Positions 1-6,989 of a stretch of 22,420 nucleotides of DNA are shown piece by piece (position 1 is the first letter of the stretch; every line of letters starts with the position of its first letter). Below the pieces are notes generated by a model, which did not search any database, was not told the origin of the DNA, and saw only the letters and a program-made list of their open reading frames with translations. Position numbers and translations under genes: made by a program. Source of the stretch: W0P28-013 sp963621145 (lineage in GTDB: Bacteria; Bacteroidota; Bacteroidia; Bacteroidales; Paludibacteraceae); contig CAVFDI010000028.1 in the NCBI GenBank assembly GCA_963621145.1, positions 1 through 22,420 of the forward strand, written 5' to 3'.

Positions 1-8
1 CCTTAAAA

Positions 9-635
9 CTATTTTGCTGGAATGGCAAATATGCTGGCGTCGATAGTGCTGTTCAGTTTGTAGTCGGTCATGGTGTAGAGCGTGCTATTGCCCGTAAATT
101 CGTCCATTTGCATGCTATGCAGGCGACCATCGGCTTTGTTGTAGCGAAGCACAATTTTTTTGTAGCCGCGCGCCACTTTCTTTTTGGCGGTGAGCGTTAC
201 AATGTTGTGTTTTGCGTCGCTCGAAATGCTTATTTCGGCATTATTTTCGGTCGAAAGCGTGCGAATTTTGCCCTGAATGCAATAAAGCAGCGTGTTGCTC
301 AGCGCACGCATTGGTGCATTTTTTTCGGTGTCGAAATGCATTTTTTTGCCGCTGCGCACCATATAGATTTTGTTGGCGTTTATCACAAAACATTCGCCGC
401 TTGGCTGCGTGTAGTGCTGCGCCATGCAGTTGTTGGCTTTGTAGTAGAGCGTGCCAGCCGAGTTCTTTTTTGCGCCTGTGGCAGCCACCGTTTTCACTTG
501 CGTGAAAGGTGCGACGAGCGTCTTAACGCTGGCGTTGGCTTTCTCTATTTGATCGAGAACTGCCTGATTATCAGCCAAAACGAACGTGGAAACGCACAAA
601 AGTGCTGCCAAGCAAATTTTTTTCAGGATTTTCAT
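9..635 (-). CDS. LolA-like periplasmic lipid/lipoprotein carrier protein (copy 1)
   Basis: A 208-residue secreted protein. Residues 1-21 form a classic signal peptide (Lys-rich start, hydrophobic core, likely cleavage after VLA before Asp-Asn). The mature part has the LolA pattern: an N-terminal helix followed by a PFTQVK segment, then alternating beta strands ending in a SIDASIF-type motif. LolA-fold proteins shield acyl chains and carry lipidated cargo across the periplasm. It starts 9 bp after the stop of the ketoreductase gene, so the two are probably one transcript. It is clearly paralogous to the protein at 16661-17290: similar length, FTQ motif, YY before the central strands and the same C-terminal Ile-Asp-Ala/Ser-Ile-Phe pattern. 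Such non-canonical LolA proteins are common in aryl-polyene/flexirubin clusters, and that role is inferred here. It could instead be a general LolA, although a housekeeping copy would not be expected beside a ketoreductase. ATG start. Confidence 0.85.
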   Translation of the reverse strand: MKILKKICLAALLCVSTFVLADNQAVLDQIEKANASVKTLVAPFTQVKTVAATGAKKNSAGTLYYKANNCMAQHYTQPSGECFVINANKIYMVRSGKKMHFDTEKNAPMRALSNTLLYCIQGKIRTLSTENNAEISISSDAKHNIVTLTAKKKVARGYKKIVLRYNKADGRLHSMQMDEFTGNSTLYTMTDYKLNSTIDASIFAIPAK

Positions 636-644
636 ATTCGTTTT

Positions 645-1373
645 TTATGAATAAAGTCCGCCGTTAATCGAGATGCATTCGCCAGTGATGTAACTTGCCT
701 CGGGCGAAGCCAAAAATCCAACGAGATTGGCAATCTCTTCGGGTTCGCCAAAGCGGTTCATTGGTATCTGTTTTTTCAGTTCGGCCTCGTCGAGTCCATC
801 AACCATATCGGTTTTGACAAAACCAGGCGCCACGGCATTCACGGTAACATTTTTGCGACCGATTTCTTGCGCCAAAGCCTTTGTTGATGCGATAAGTCCG
901 CCTTTTGCAGCCGAATAGTTGCACTGTCCTGGCAGACCTTTCAAGCCCGAAAGCGAAGCCATGTTCACAATGCGACCATATTTGTGGCGCAGCATGGGCG
1001 TGAGCAGCGGACGCGTAACATTGTAGAACGATATCAAGTTGGTATTCAGCACTTTAATGAAATCTTCAGGTTCCATGAAGACCATCAGATTGTCGCGACG
1101 AATGCCTGCATTGTTCACCAAAACTTCGATGTAGGCGTCGGCGTGAGCGGCTTGCCACCCTTCGAGCGCAGCCACACTAGCGGCATTGTTGCTGACATCG
1201 AATTTGAGCAGTTCGCCATCGCTACCAGCCTCGCGCACGAGTTCGAGCGTTTTTTGCGCCTCGGCATCGTTGCTCATGTAGTTGATAACCACTGTGTAGC
1301 CCATTTTGGCCAATTTAACACTAACAGCGCGTCCAATGCCGCGGCTGCCTCCTGTAACTAATGCGTATTTCAT
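645..1373 (-). CDS. fabG: 3-oxoacyl-ACP reductase, FabG-type SDR
   Basis: A 242-residue classical short-chain dehydrogenase/reductase, the usual length of FabG. The NADP-binding TGGSRGIG motif is at residues 7-14, NNAG at 87-90, and the catalytic Ser140, Tyr153 and Lys157 (YSAAK) are all present. The C-terminal GECISINGG signature fits FabG. It reduces 3-ketoacyl-ACP to 3-hydroxyacyl-ACP in the cytosol. The next gene, 9 bp downstream, encodes a LolA-like carrier, which is unusual for housekeeping fabG but typical of ketoreductases in aryl-polyene-type clusters. I therefore suspect it serves the ketosynthase/ACP cluster in the right half of the window, about 9 kb away. It could instead be the primary fatty-acid reductase. 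No TAnnTTTG box was found in the 167-bp upstream spacer, so its promoter is not visible. Confidence 0.9.
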   Translation of the reverse strand: MKYALVTGGSRGIGRAVSVKLAKMGYTVVINYMSNDAEAQKTLELVREAGSDGELLKFDVSNNAASVAALEGWQAAHADAYIEVLVNNAGIRRDNLMVFMEPEDFIKVLNTNLISFYNVTRPLLTPMLRHKYGRIVNMASLSGLKGLPGQCNYSAAKGGLIASTKALAQEIGRKNVTVNAVAPGFVKTDMVDGLDEAELKKQIPMNRFGEPEEIANLVGFLASPEASYITGECISINGGLYS

Positions 1374-1514
1374 ATCAATTATCTAATTATTTGATTTCCA
1401 ATTATTTAATTTATTTTGTCGCAGAAAACTGTGACTGTTGACTATGACTTCGCGTTATGCGTTGTGAATAAAATAAAATCAAAAATTTACCTCATTTACC
1501 ATCACCGTGCGTTA

Positions 1515-1542
1515 AACTCATCAACTTTTCAACTCATCAACT
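1515..1542. repeat. 12-bp direct repeat AACTCATCAACT, two copies
   Basis: AACTCATCAACT occurs at 1515-1526 and again at 1531-1542, a 16-bp period. The second copy overlaps the TAG stop of the ABC transporter gene, whose last codons therefore lie in repeat sequence. It belongs to a set of short near-tandem spacer repeats seen elsewhere in this window. No function is implied. Confidence 0.7.
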
Positions 1543-3379
1543 AAAATTTTTGCATATCGCAAAGGCGTTTGTAGTAGCCGTTAAGTTTCAGCAGATCGTC
1601 GTGTTTGCCGCGCTCCACAATGCGTCCTTCGTGCATCACACAGATTTCGTCGGCTTGGCGAATGGTCGACAGACGGTGCGCAATGACTATGGTTGTGCGG
1701 TTTTTCATGAGCGATTCTAGTGCATTTTGCACAAGTCGTTCGCTCTCGGTGTCGAGTGCCGATGTGGCTTCGTCGAGAATGAGAATTGGCGGATTGCGCA
1801 AGATGGCTCGTGCTATGCTTATTCGTTGGCGCTGACCGCCCGACAGACGGCAGCCGCGGTCGCCCACATTGGTCTCGTAGCCCTGTTCGGTAGCCATGAT
1901 GAACTCGTGCGCATTGGCAATTTTTGCAGCAGCCACCACCTCTTCCATCGTGGCCGATTCAACACCAAAAGCGATGTTGTTGAAAAACGAATCGTTGAAC
2001 AATATGGCCTCTTGGTTCACATTGCCCATGAGGCTGCGCAGCGATTTCAGGTCGAGATCGCGCACATCGTGTCCATCGATGCTGATGCTGCCTTGGTTCA
2101 CATCGTAGAAGCGTGGAATTAGGTCGACTGTGGTCGATTTTCCAGAGCCTGACTGCCCTACTAGCGCCACCGTTTTGCCTTTGGGGCAGACGATGTCGAT
2201 ATCTTTCAAAATCCAATCTTCGCGATATTTGAACCAAACATGATCGAAACGAATTTCGTTGTTGAACTCGCTGATTTTCAGCGCATTTTCGTTCTCTTTC
2301 AGTGGATTTTTGGCATTCAAAATTTCGTCGACGCGCTGCAGCGATGCCATGCCTTTCTGCACGCTATACATGGCTTTCGACAGGTCTTTGCACGGCGCAA
2401 TGATGCTGTAGAAAATGACAAGATAGTAGATGAATTCGGGTGCCGAAATGCCGCCTTGTCCCGTGAGAATGAGCGATCCGCCGTACCAAAGCAGAATGGC
2501 AACAACCACTGTTCCAAGAAATTCGCTCACTGGGTGCGCCAGCAAGTAGCGGCAATTGATGCGATTGAAAGTGTGACGAATGCGTTCGTTGAGGGCGGCA
2601 AAGCGCGCACGCAGTTTGTCTTCGGCCGTGAAAGCCTTCACCACGCGCAGTCCGCCGAGCGTCTCTTCAATCTGCGAAAGCAAATCGCCCGTCTGTTCCT
2701 GACCAGTGAGCGAACGGCGTTTGAGCGAACGACCAATTTTTCCGATAAGAAAGCCGCTGAAAGGCAGCAAAAGCAGCACAAAAAGTGTCAGTTTCCAACT
2801 CAAGGCGAACAAAACCGTGAGATAGACCGCTATCATTATCGGGTTTTTGAAAATCATCTCGAGCGAACTCATGATGGAGGCTTCAATCTCGCCCACATCG
2901 CTCGTCATGCGCGACATGATGTCGCCTTTTCGCTCTTCGGTGAAATAGCCAATTGGCAGTTCCACAACTTTGGCATAGATTTGGTTGCGCAAATCGCGCA
3001 AAACGCCCGTACGCACAGGCACTAGCGCCGCCGAAGCTAGATAGGTAGTACCAGTTTTCAGCAGCGTCATCACTATCAGAGCCACACCAAGCCACATGAG
3101 CGCAAGCGGTGCGCCCGAGTTGGCAATTATCTGCTCGATGTAGAAATAGATATTGTTTTTTGCGGCCGAAACCAATTCGCTTGCGCCAGCACAATCGCCC
3201 CACGAAATGTAGGCATGCGAGCCAGTCTCCATTCCGAAAAGAATTTGCAGAATTGGAATGATGGTTGCAAACGAAAACAGACTGAAAATGGTTGCAAGAA
3301 TATTGAGCACAAACACCCAAATGACATAACTGCGATAGGGCGGCACAAATCGGCGCAACAGAGTGAAAAGACCTTTCAT
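1541..3379 (-). CDS. MsbA-like ABC exporter (fused transmembrane and ATPase domains)
   Basis: A 612-residue half-transporter that should work as a homodimer in the inner membrane. The N-terminal ~330 residues form a type-1 exporter membrane domain with about six hydrophobic spans (near 18-45, 92-118, 180-205, 287-305 and 313-330). The ATPase domain shows Walker A GQSGSGKST at 408-416, the LSGGQ signature at 512-516, Walker B ILILDEA at 532-538 and the switch His568. Length and layout match MsbA and related lipid or drug flippases; substrate cannot be read from sequence. The region of residues 50-90 contains a long first periplasmic loop. A promoter-like box lies about 55 bp upstream, immediately after the terminator of the preceding gene, so this gene seems to be transcribed independently. 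I do not use the msbA symbol because Bacteroidota carry several paralogues. Confidence 0.9.
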   Translation of the reverse strand: MKGLFTLLRRFVPPYRSYVIWVFVLNILATIFSLFSFATIIPILQILFGMETGSHAYISWGDCAGASELVSAAKNNIYFYIEQIIANSGAPLALMWLGVALIVMTLLKTGTTYLASAALVPVRTGVLRDLRNQIYAKVVELPIGYFTEERKGDIMSRMTSDVGEIEASIMSSLEMIFKNPIMIAVYLTVLFALSWKLTLFVLLLLPFSGFLIGKIGRSLKRRSLTGQEQTGDLLSQIEETLGGLRVVKAFTAEDKLRARFAALNERIRHTFNRINCRYLLAHPVSEFLGTVVVAILLWYGGSLILTGQGGISAPEFIYYLVIFYSIIAPCKDLSKAMYSVQKGMASLQRVDEILNAKNPLKENENALKISEFNNEIRFDHVWFKYREDWILKDIDIVCPKGKTVALVGQSGSGKSTTVDLIPRFYDVNQGSISIDGHDVRDLDLKSLRSLMGNVNQEAILFNDSFFNNIAFGVESATMEEVVAAAKIANAHEFIMATEQGYETNVGDRGCRLSGGQRQRISIARAILRNPPILILDEATSALDTESERLVQNALESLMKNRTTIVIAHRLSTIRQADEICVMHEGRIVERGKHDDLLKLNGYYKRLCDMQKF

Positions 3380-3434
3380 CGAGGCTAAAGCGATTTTCTG
3401 GTTTTAAACTGCAAGTAAGTTCTAAAAATTCTTG

Positions 3435-3442
3435 CAAAGATA
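3435..3442 (-). promoter_or_regulatory. Putative -7 box of the ABC exporter promoter
   Basis: On the minus strand this reads TATCTTTG, matching the Bacteroidota -7 consensus TAnnTTTG, and is followed by CA as in the other boxes here. A TTTG/TTG candidate for the -33 element lies 14-17 bp upstream, inside the T-tract of the preceding terminator; this spacing is shorter than ideal. The predicted 5' leader is about 50 nt. Confidence 0.5.
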
Positions 3443-3460
3443 ATACTTTTTTTTGACAAC

Positions 3461-3490
3461 AAAAAAAGGACGCACTCAGTGTGCGTCCTT
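3461..3490 (-). terminator. Intrinsic terminator of the DUF4349 gene
   Basis: A perfect 10-bp stem (AAGGACGCAC at 3466-3475 pairing with GTGCGTCCTT at 3481-3490) with a 5-nt loop. On the minus strand it is followed by a run of seven T (3461-3467), part of which also lies in the stem. It begins 10 bp after the TGA stop at 3501-3503. The GGACGCAC arms recur in the hairpin at 20455-20473. Confidence 0.9.
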
Positions 3491-3500
3491 ATGCTTTAAA

Positions 3501-4313
3501 TCAATGTTTTCTGCGTTTTTTGATAACAATCGGCACTACAATGCATGCTGCGATGAGCAGGAATGGCCAGAGGTAGACAATGCCGAGCAACGCTGCAGCG
3601 AACCATTGAAGACCAGTTTTCAGTGCGTTGCCAATCAGCGAACCGCTGCCCTCCACTGCCACAGTTTTGGTCTCGTAGCACTCAATTTCCACATTGCTGT
3701 AGGTTACGCGATTGTCGAGGTAGCGCAGTTGACGCTCGGTCGATTCTATATCGCTGCGTAGCGTGTTCATCTCGCGCTCAATCGACAAAATATCGTTCAT
3801 GCTAGTGGCTTTGGCGAGCAGTTGTTTGTAGCGTTTTTCGAGTTCGCGCTTGTTTTCGAGCCGCGTCGAAAGGTCGATGTAGTTGGTGGTAACATCTTCT
3901 TGCGACACACTTTTGCTCTCCACACGCATGGCTCCGCGCTCGATGGCAGCAATGAAAGTGTCAAGTTTTTCGGCTGGCACGCGCACTGTGATGTTGCAGC
4001 TCACGCGGGTTTCGCCGCTGTTGGTGCGCTCGTCGTCAATCAAACCATCGACGCTTGCCACCTGCGCCTCGATGTACGATTTGCTCTGCTCCACGCTTTC
4101 GGTCTGGAATTTGATTTCGGCCGAACGGGTTATTTTTTGCGCAATTTCGTCGCTTGCCGAATTGCTAAACGATTCGTTGCTTACGCTCATGCGGCACATT
4201 GCGGGCGAATAGGCCAAAAGATCGCTCTCCTCGCTTACGGCATTTTCAGAAGATTTTGAACAACTTGCAAGCAGCGCAACAGCTGCCAATGCAGCCAAAA
4301 ATTTTGTTTTCAT
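3501..4313 (-). CDS. DUF4349 domain-containing lipoprotein
   Basis: A 270-residue envelope protein. A lipoprotein signal sequence ends in LLASC with the lipidated Cys at residue 18. The core (about 55-265) matches the DUF4349 pattern: a beta-rich part with the VRVPAEKLDTFIAAI segment, the LSTRLENKRELEKRYKQLL coiled coil (about 148-200), a second beta segment, then a C-terminal hydrophobic span (about 235-264) followed by a basic tail (KKRRKH). The protein would be tethered at its N terminus by lipid and also span the inner membrane near its C terminus. The family has no established function that I know of. It is flanked by its own terminator on one side and by a 327-bp promoter region shared with the divergent methyltransferase on the other. 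ATG start follows directly from the signal peptide. Confidence 0.85.
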   Translation of the reverse strand: MKTKFLAALAAVALLASCSKSSENAVSEESDLLAYSPAMCRMSVSNESFSNSASDEIAQKITRSAEIKFQTESVEQSKSYIEAQVASVDGLIDDERTNSGETRVSCNITVRVPAEKLDTFIAAIERGAMRVESKSVSQEDVTTNYIDLSTRLENKRELEKRYKQLLAKATSMNDILSIEREMNTLRSDIESTERQLRYLDNRVTYSNVEIECYETKTVAVEGSGSLIGNALKTGLQWFAAALLGIVYLWPFLLIAACIVVPIVIKKRRKH

Positions 4314-4361
4314 AAAAAAGAAGATTTGAAATGATTAGAGGTAGGTTCTAAAAATTCTACG

Positions 4362-4369
4362 CTTTTATA
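4362..4369 (-). promoter_or_regulatory. Possible proximal -7 box of the DUF4349 gene
   Basis: On the minus strand this reads TATAAAAG, not the TAnnTTTG consensus. It sits at the same distance from an AGAATTTTTAGAAC segment as the TATCTTTG box of the ABC gene does. That shared layout is the only reason to list it. Confidence 0.3.
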
Positions 4370-4529
4370 TTTTTTTCTTTGGCAAGTTTTTAAATGCTTT
4401 TGCGGTTTTAATCGCTCTTTGCGGATTTTCGTTTCTAATCGGCATCTTTTTCGTCTTTTCTCAGTTACAGGACACCCTGCTCCTTCGAAAATCCCAAAAA
4501 TCTGCTCGATTATAATTCAAAAATTCTTG

Positions 4530-4537
4530 CAAAGATA
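4530..4537 (-). promoter_or_regulatory. Putative distal -7 box of the DUF4349 gene
   Basis: Minus-strand TATCTTTG, an exact TAnnTTTG match followed by CA. It lies within the 21-bp sequence also present in front of the ABC exporter gene. The implied leader would be about 210 nt. No good -33 TTTG was found at the right spacing. Confidence 0.45.
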
Positions 4538-4627
4538 ATTTTTAGAACCAACCTAGGTTAATGTTGCTGCAAAAATCGTTCCAAAAAAGGCTTGACAAAT
4601 TATCGGCTGTAAGTTCTAAAAAAACAG

Positions 4628-4635
4628 TACCTTTG
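4628..4635 (+). promoter_or_regulatory. Putative -7 box of the methyltransferase gene, almost touching its ATG
   Basis: TACCTTTG matches TAnnTTTG and is followed by CA, as in the other boxes. Only 5 bp separate it from the ATG at 4641, so initiation from this box would give a leaderless or nearly leaderless mRNA. The nearest TTG (4592-4594) is too far upstream to be a normal -33 element. Confidence 0.45.
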
Positions 4636-4640
4636 CAGTC

Positions 4641-5816
4641 ATGAACGCTGAAACTCGACAGTTTGTTTTTTCGCATCTGCACGACGATGTGCGTCAGTTG
4701 GCATTGCAGAAATCGCCTGCTGAGGTCGATTTGCGTTGTGCGCTGCAGCAGATTGAGGCGCGACAACTTTTGGCCGAAAAAGTGCCGAGTTGGGCTACGA
4801 ATGCCGACATTGAGTTTCCTCCGCGCCTGTCGGTTGAGCAATGCTCGTCCGAAGCCACAGCGCGCTACAAAAGCGGTCTGCTCAGCGGTAGCACTTTGGT
4901 TGATTTGACGGGCGGCATGGGCATCGATTGCCATTTTCTCTCGCAAAATTTTGCCACGACCGATTATGTTGAACGCGAGCCGCATTTGGTTGAATTAGCA
5001 ACTCGAAATTTTGCCGTTTTAGGCGATAAAATAACCACGCATCTTGCTGATAGTGAGACGTTTCTGCAGTCGATGGACGAGGTTGATGCCATTTTCATCG
5101 ATCCAGCGCGACGCGATGCCGTTGGGCGCAAAACCGTATCGATAGCCGATTGCACACCCAATGTGGCTGCGTTGCAAAATCTGCTTCTGCAAAAGGCAAA
5201 GCGCGTGTTGGTGAAACTCTCGCCCATGCTCGACATTGCCCTGCTGCAGCGCGAATTGCGACACATCAAGCAGATTCATGTGGTGGCAACAGGCAACGAA
5301 TGTAAAGAGGTTTTGGCACTTTTGGAGCGTGATTTCGTGGGCGAACCGACCATTTTTGCCGTAAATCTGCCCAACGAGCCATTTTGTTTTCTCATTTCAG
5401 AAGAAAAAAATGCAAAAATCGAACTCGCCACATCGCTCGGGCGATACCTCTACGAGCCGAATGTTGCACTGATGAAAGCAGGCGCATTTCGAAGTGTGGC
5501 AGCGCATTATAGCGTGCGTAAACTGCACATTAACAGCCACTTATACACTTCCGACGAATTGATTTCCGACTTTCGAGGAAGAATTTTTCAGATTGATAAT
5601 TTTGCGCCATTCGACAAGAAAATTGGCACAACACTTTTGTTGGGCATCAAAAAAGCCAATTTGGCAGTGCGCAATTTTCCGCTCTCGGTGGCAGAACTCC
5701 GAAAAAAACTTCATCTGACCGATGGCGGCGAGATCTATCTGTTTGCCACAACATTGGCAAATGGCGAGAAAGTTGTTGTAAAATGCAGGAAAGTTACAAT
5801 GACCATTGACGAATGA
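4641..5816 (+). CDS. Class I SAM-dependent methyltransferase with THUMP-like C-terminal domain (PG_1098 family)
   Basis: A 391-residue protein. The N-terminal helical part (HDDVRQLALQKSP... LQQIEARQLL) is characteristic of the Porphyromonas PG_1098-type family. The Rossmann-like methyltransferase core follows, with the SAM-binding segment VDLTGGMGID at 87-96, an acidic YVERE at the end of strand 2 (109-113) and FIDPARRD at 152-159 as the motif IV equivalent, then VKLSPMLDI at 191-199. The C-terminal ~120 residues correspond to the ferredoxin-like/THUMP-like region of this family, which suggests an RNA substrate, but the target is not established. This is the only plus-strand gene in the window. 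The ATG at 4641 is supported by the match of residues 1-22 to family N termini. It ends 37 bp from the convergent ArsG-like gene, with no hairpin visible between them. Confidence 0.88.
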   Translation: MNAETRQFVFSHLHDDVRQLALQKSPAEVDLRCALQQIEARQLLAEKVPSWATNADIEFPPRLSVEQCSSEATARYKSGLLSGSTLVDLTGGMGIDCHFLSQNFATTDYVEREPHLVELATRNFAVLGDKITTHLADSETFLQSMDEVDAIFIDPARRDAVGRKTVSIADCTPNVAALQNLLLQKAKRVLVKLSPMLDIALLQRELRHIKQIHVVATGNECKEVLALLERDFVGEPTIFAVNLPNEPFCFLISEEKNAKIELATSLGRYLYEPNVALMKAGAFRSVAAHYSVRKLHINSHLYTSDELISDFRGRIFQIDNFAPFDKKIGTTLLLGIKKANLAVRNFPLSVAELRKKLHLTDGGEIYLFATTLANGEKVVVKCRKVTMTIDE

Positions 5817-5853
5817 CTATGACCTCGGAGCCAATCGCAATAAATCATGCGTT

Positions 5854-6549
5854 TTATTCCATCAAATGCTCGAGAACGAAGAATAGTCCGAGCAGAATGA
5901 AAAGTGCGCCGACGCTCCAGCGAAACCATTTTCCGATATGGCGAATGCGGTCGTAGAAACGGCTGATGCTATCGTAACTGAACGCCAAAATCCACGCGAC
6001 CAAAAGCACGGGAAGTGCCACTATAAGGGCAAAAAACACGACGTGCCACACATTAATGTTGGGTTGCGCCACCATGCCAAAAAAGAGCGCGGCGTTGGTC
6101 GGACAGAACGCCAGCGAAAGCACCGCCCCAAGCACGAACGAGCCAACAGCCGTTGGTTTCACGCGATTCTCAATTTTTTCGGAAAACGAGCCACCTTTGA
6201 AAGTAGGCAAAAAATCGGCAACAAACATCAGCACACCCATCAGCACAAGAAACGGCGCAAGCATCAACTCGCCATACTTCGAAAAAAAGTCCTGAATGTG
6301 CAGAATATCGGCACCACCCTGCAGCAGTAGCATGAGCGCAGCTCCCAGAATGCCAAACGCCAACGTGCGACCGAGCGTGTACCAAAGTCCGTTCAAGAAA
6401 ACGCGCTTGGGGCTGTTCAAGTCGCGGCTCACATAGCCAATGGCGGCGATGTTGGTGAGAATGGCGCACGGATCAAGCGCAAAAACCAACGCCAGCATGA
6501 ATGTGACCCACCACGGCGAGGAATTGGAAAATTCGGCAAGGATATCCAT
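5854..6549 (-). CDS. ArsG/CcdA-like six-span membrane protein
   Basis: A 231-residue integral membrane protein with about six hydrophobic spans (near 15-38, 55-77, 95-113, 134-160, 168-190, 211-228). The two halves each carry one conserved Cys beside Pro: LDPC with Cys28 in span 1 and FCPTN with Cys149 in span 4. That pseudo-symmetrical Cys pair is the hallmark of the CcdA/DsbD electron-transfer family. Bacteroidota members are often annotated as aromatic aminobenzylarsenical efflux permease (ArsG family), an assignment transferred from a few studied cases. The next gene upstream in the same orientation encodes a small CxxC thioredoxin-like protein, the expected redox partner. I infer movement of reducing equivalents across the inner membrane, or thiol-dependent efflux. 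Spacing to that gene is 181 bp, so co-transcription is likely but not certain. Confidence 0.8.
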   Translation of the reverse strand: MDILAEFSNSSPWWVTFMLALVFALDPCAILTNIAAIGYVSRDLNSPKRVFLNGLWYTLGRTLAFGILGAALMLLLQGGADILHIQDFFSKYGELMLAPFLVLMGVLMFVADFLPTFKGGSFSEKIENRVKPTAVGSFVLGAVLSLAFCPTNAALFFGMVAQPNINVWHVVFFALIVALPVLLVAWILAFSYDSISRFYDRIRHIGKWFRWSVGALFILLGLFFVLEHLME

Positions 6550-6682
6550 TTTTTAGTTGATAAGTTGAAGAGTTGAGAAGTTTGGCATGACAAATTGGTC
6601 AGCGGCAAAAAATTTCTAATTTCTAATTTCTGATTTCTAGTTATGTATTGCGCAAAGTCGTTGTCATTGCCAACAGTCATAG

Positions 6683-6699
6683 TTGTCTGCAGCAGACAA
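6683..6699. repeat. 17-bp perfect palindrome TTGTCTGC-A-GCAGACAA
   Basis: Two 8-bp arms (6683-6690 and 6692-6699) are separated by one base. It sits in the 181-bp spacer between the thioredoxin-like and ArsG-like genes. The short centre argues for a protein-binding site rather than an RNA hairpin, and no T-run follows on either strand. Confidence 0.6.
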
Positions 6700-6730
6700 T
6701 TAAGTAATTGAGAATTAGGTAATTAACTAA

Positions 6731-6964
6731 TTATAACAGCAATTTTCTAGCCTCGTCTAGGTTCAAGTTTTTGCCAACGGAAACCACTTTTTCGTCGACT
6801 ACGATGGCGGGCATGCGCCAAACTTTGTACGAGAGAATGGTTTTTACATCGGTGATTGGCTCCACGGTGATGTCGCTACCCTTTTCGGCTGCGGCTTTGC
6901 GAATGGCTTCGAGCGTGGCTTTGCAGCCCGAGCAATCTGTTTCGAGAAGAACTTTTATGGTCAT
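6731..6964 (-). CDS. Small thioredoxin-like (redox-active disulfide) protein
   Basis: A 77-residue single-domain protein, the size of the MTH895/TM0996 group of mini-thioredoxins. The active-site CxxC is Cys11-Ser-Gly-Cys14 after the first beta strand, and the cis-proline loop appears as RMPAIVVD with Pro52. There is no signal peptide, so it is cytosolic. It follows ybaK by 25 bp and precedes the ArsG/CcdA-like gene. Pairing of a mini-thioredoxin with an ArsG-like membrane protein is a recurrent arrangement in Bacteroidota and implies a thiol relay between them. The ATG start leaves nine residues before the active site, normal for this family. Confidence 0.85.
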   Translation of the reverse strand: MTIKVLLETDCSGCKATLEAIRKAAAEKGSDITVEPITDVKTILSYKVWRMPAIVVDEKVVSVGKNLNLDEARKLLL

Positions 6965-6989
6965 TTTGGTATCGTTAGACGTTGAATTG

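Larger units (their letters stand above)
4314..4640. other. 327-bp divergent promoter region between the DUF4349 and methyltransferase genes
   Basis: No gene is visible here. The AT-rich spacer holds minus-strand -7-like boxes (TATCTTTG at 4530-4537, and a weaker TATAAAAG at 4362-4369) and a plus-strand TACCTTTG at 4628-4635. It also holds three copies of a 14-bp element, GT(A/T)(A/G)GTTCTAAAAA, at 4341-4354 (+), 4539-4552 (-) and 4609-4622 (+). A 21-bp sequence starting AAAAATTCTTGC at 4519-4539 is identical to 3424-3444 in front of the ABC exporter gene. Confidence 0.6.

Noticed and set aside
6429..6680. 83-residue minus-strand frame overlapping the start of the ArsG-like gene
   Set aside because: Overlaps the membrane protein gene in another frame and its upstream part is TTTCTAATTTCTG repeat sequence.
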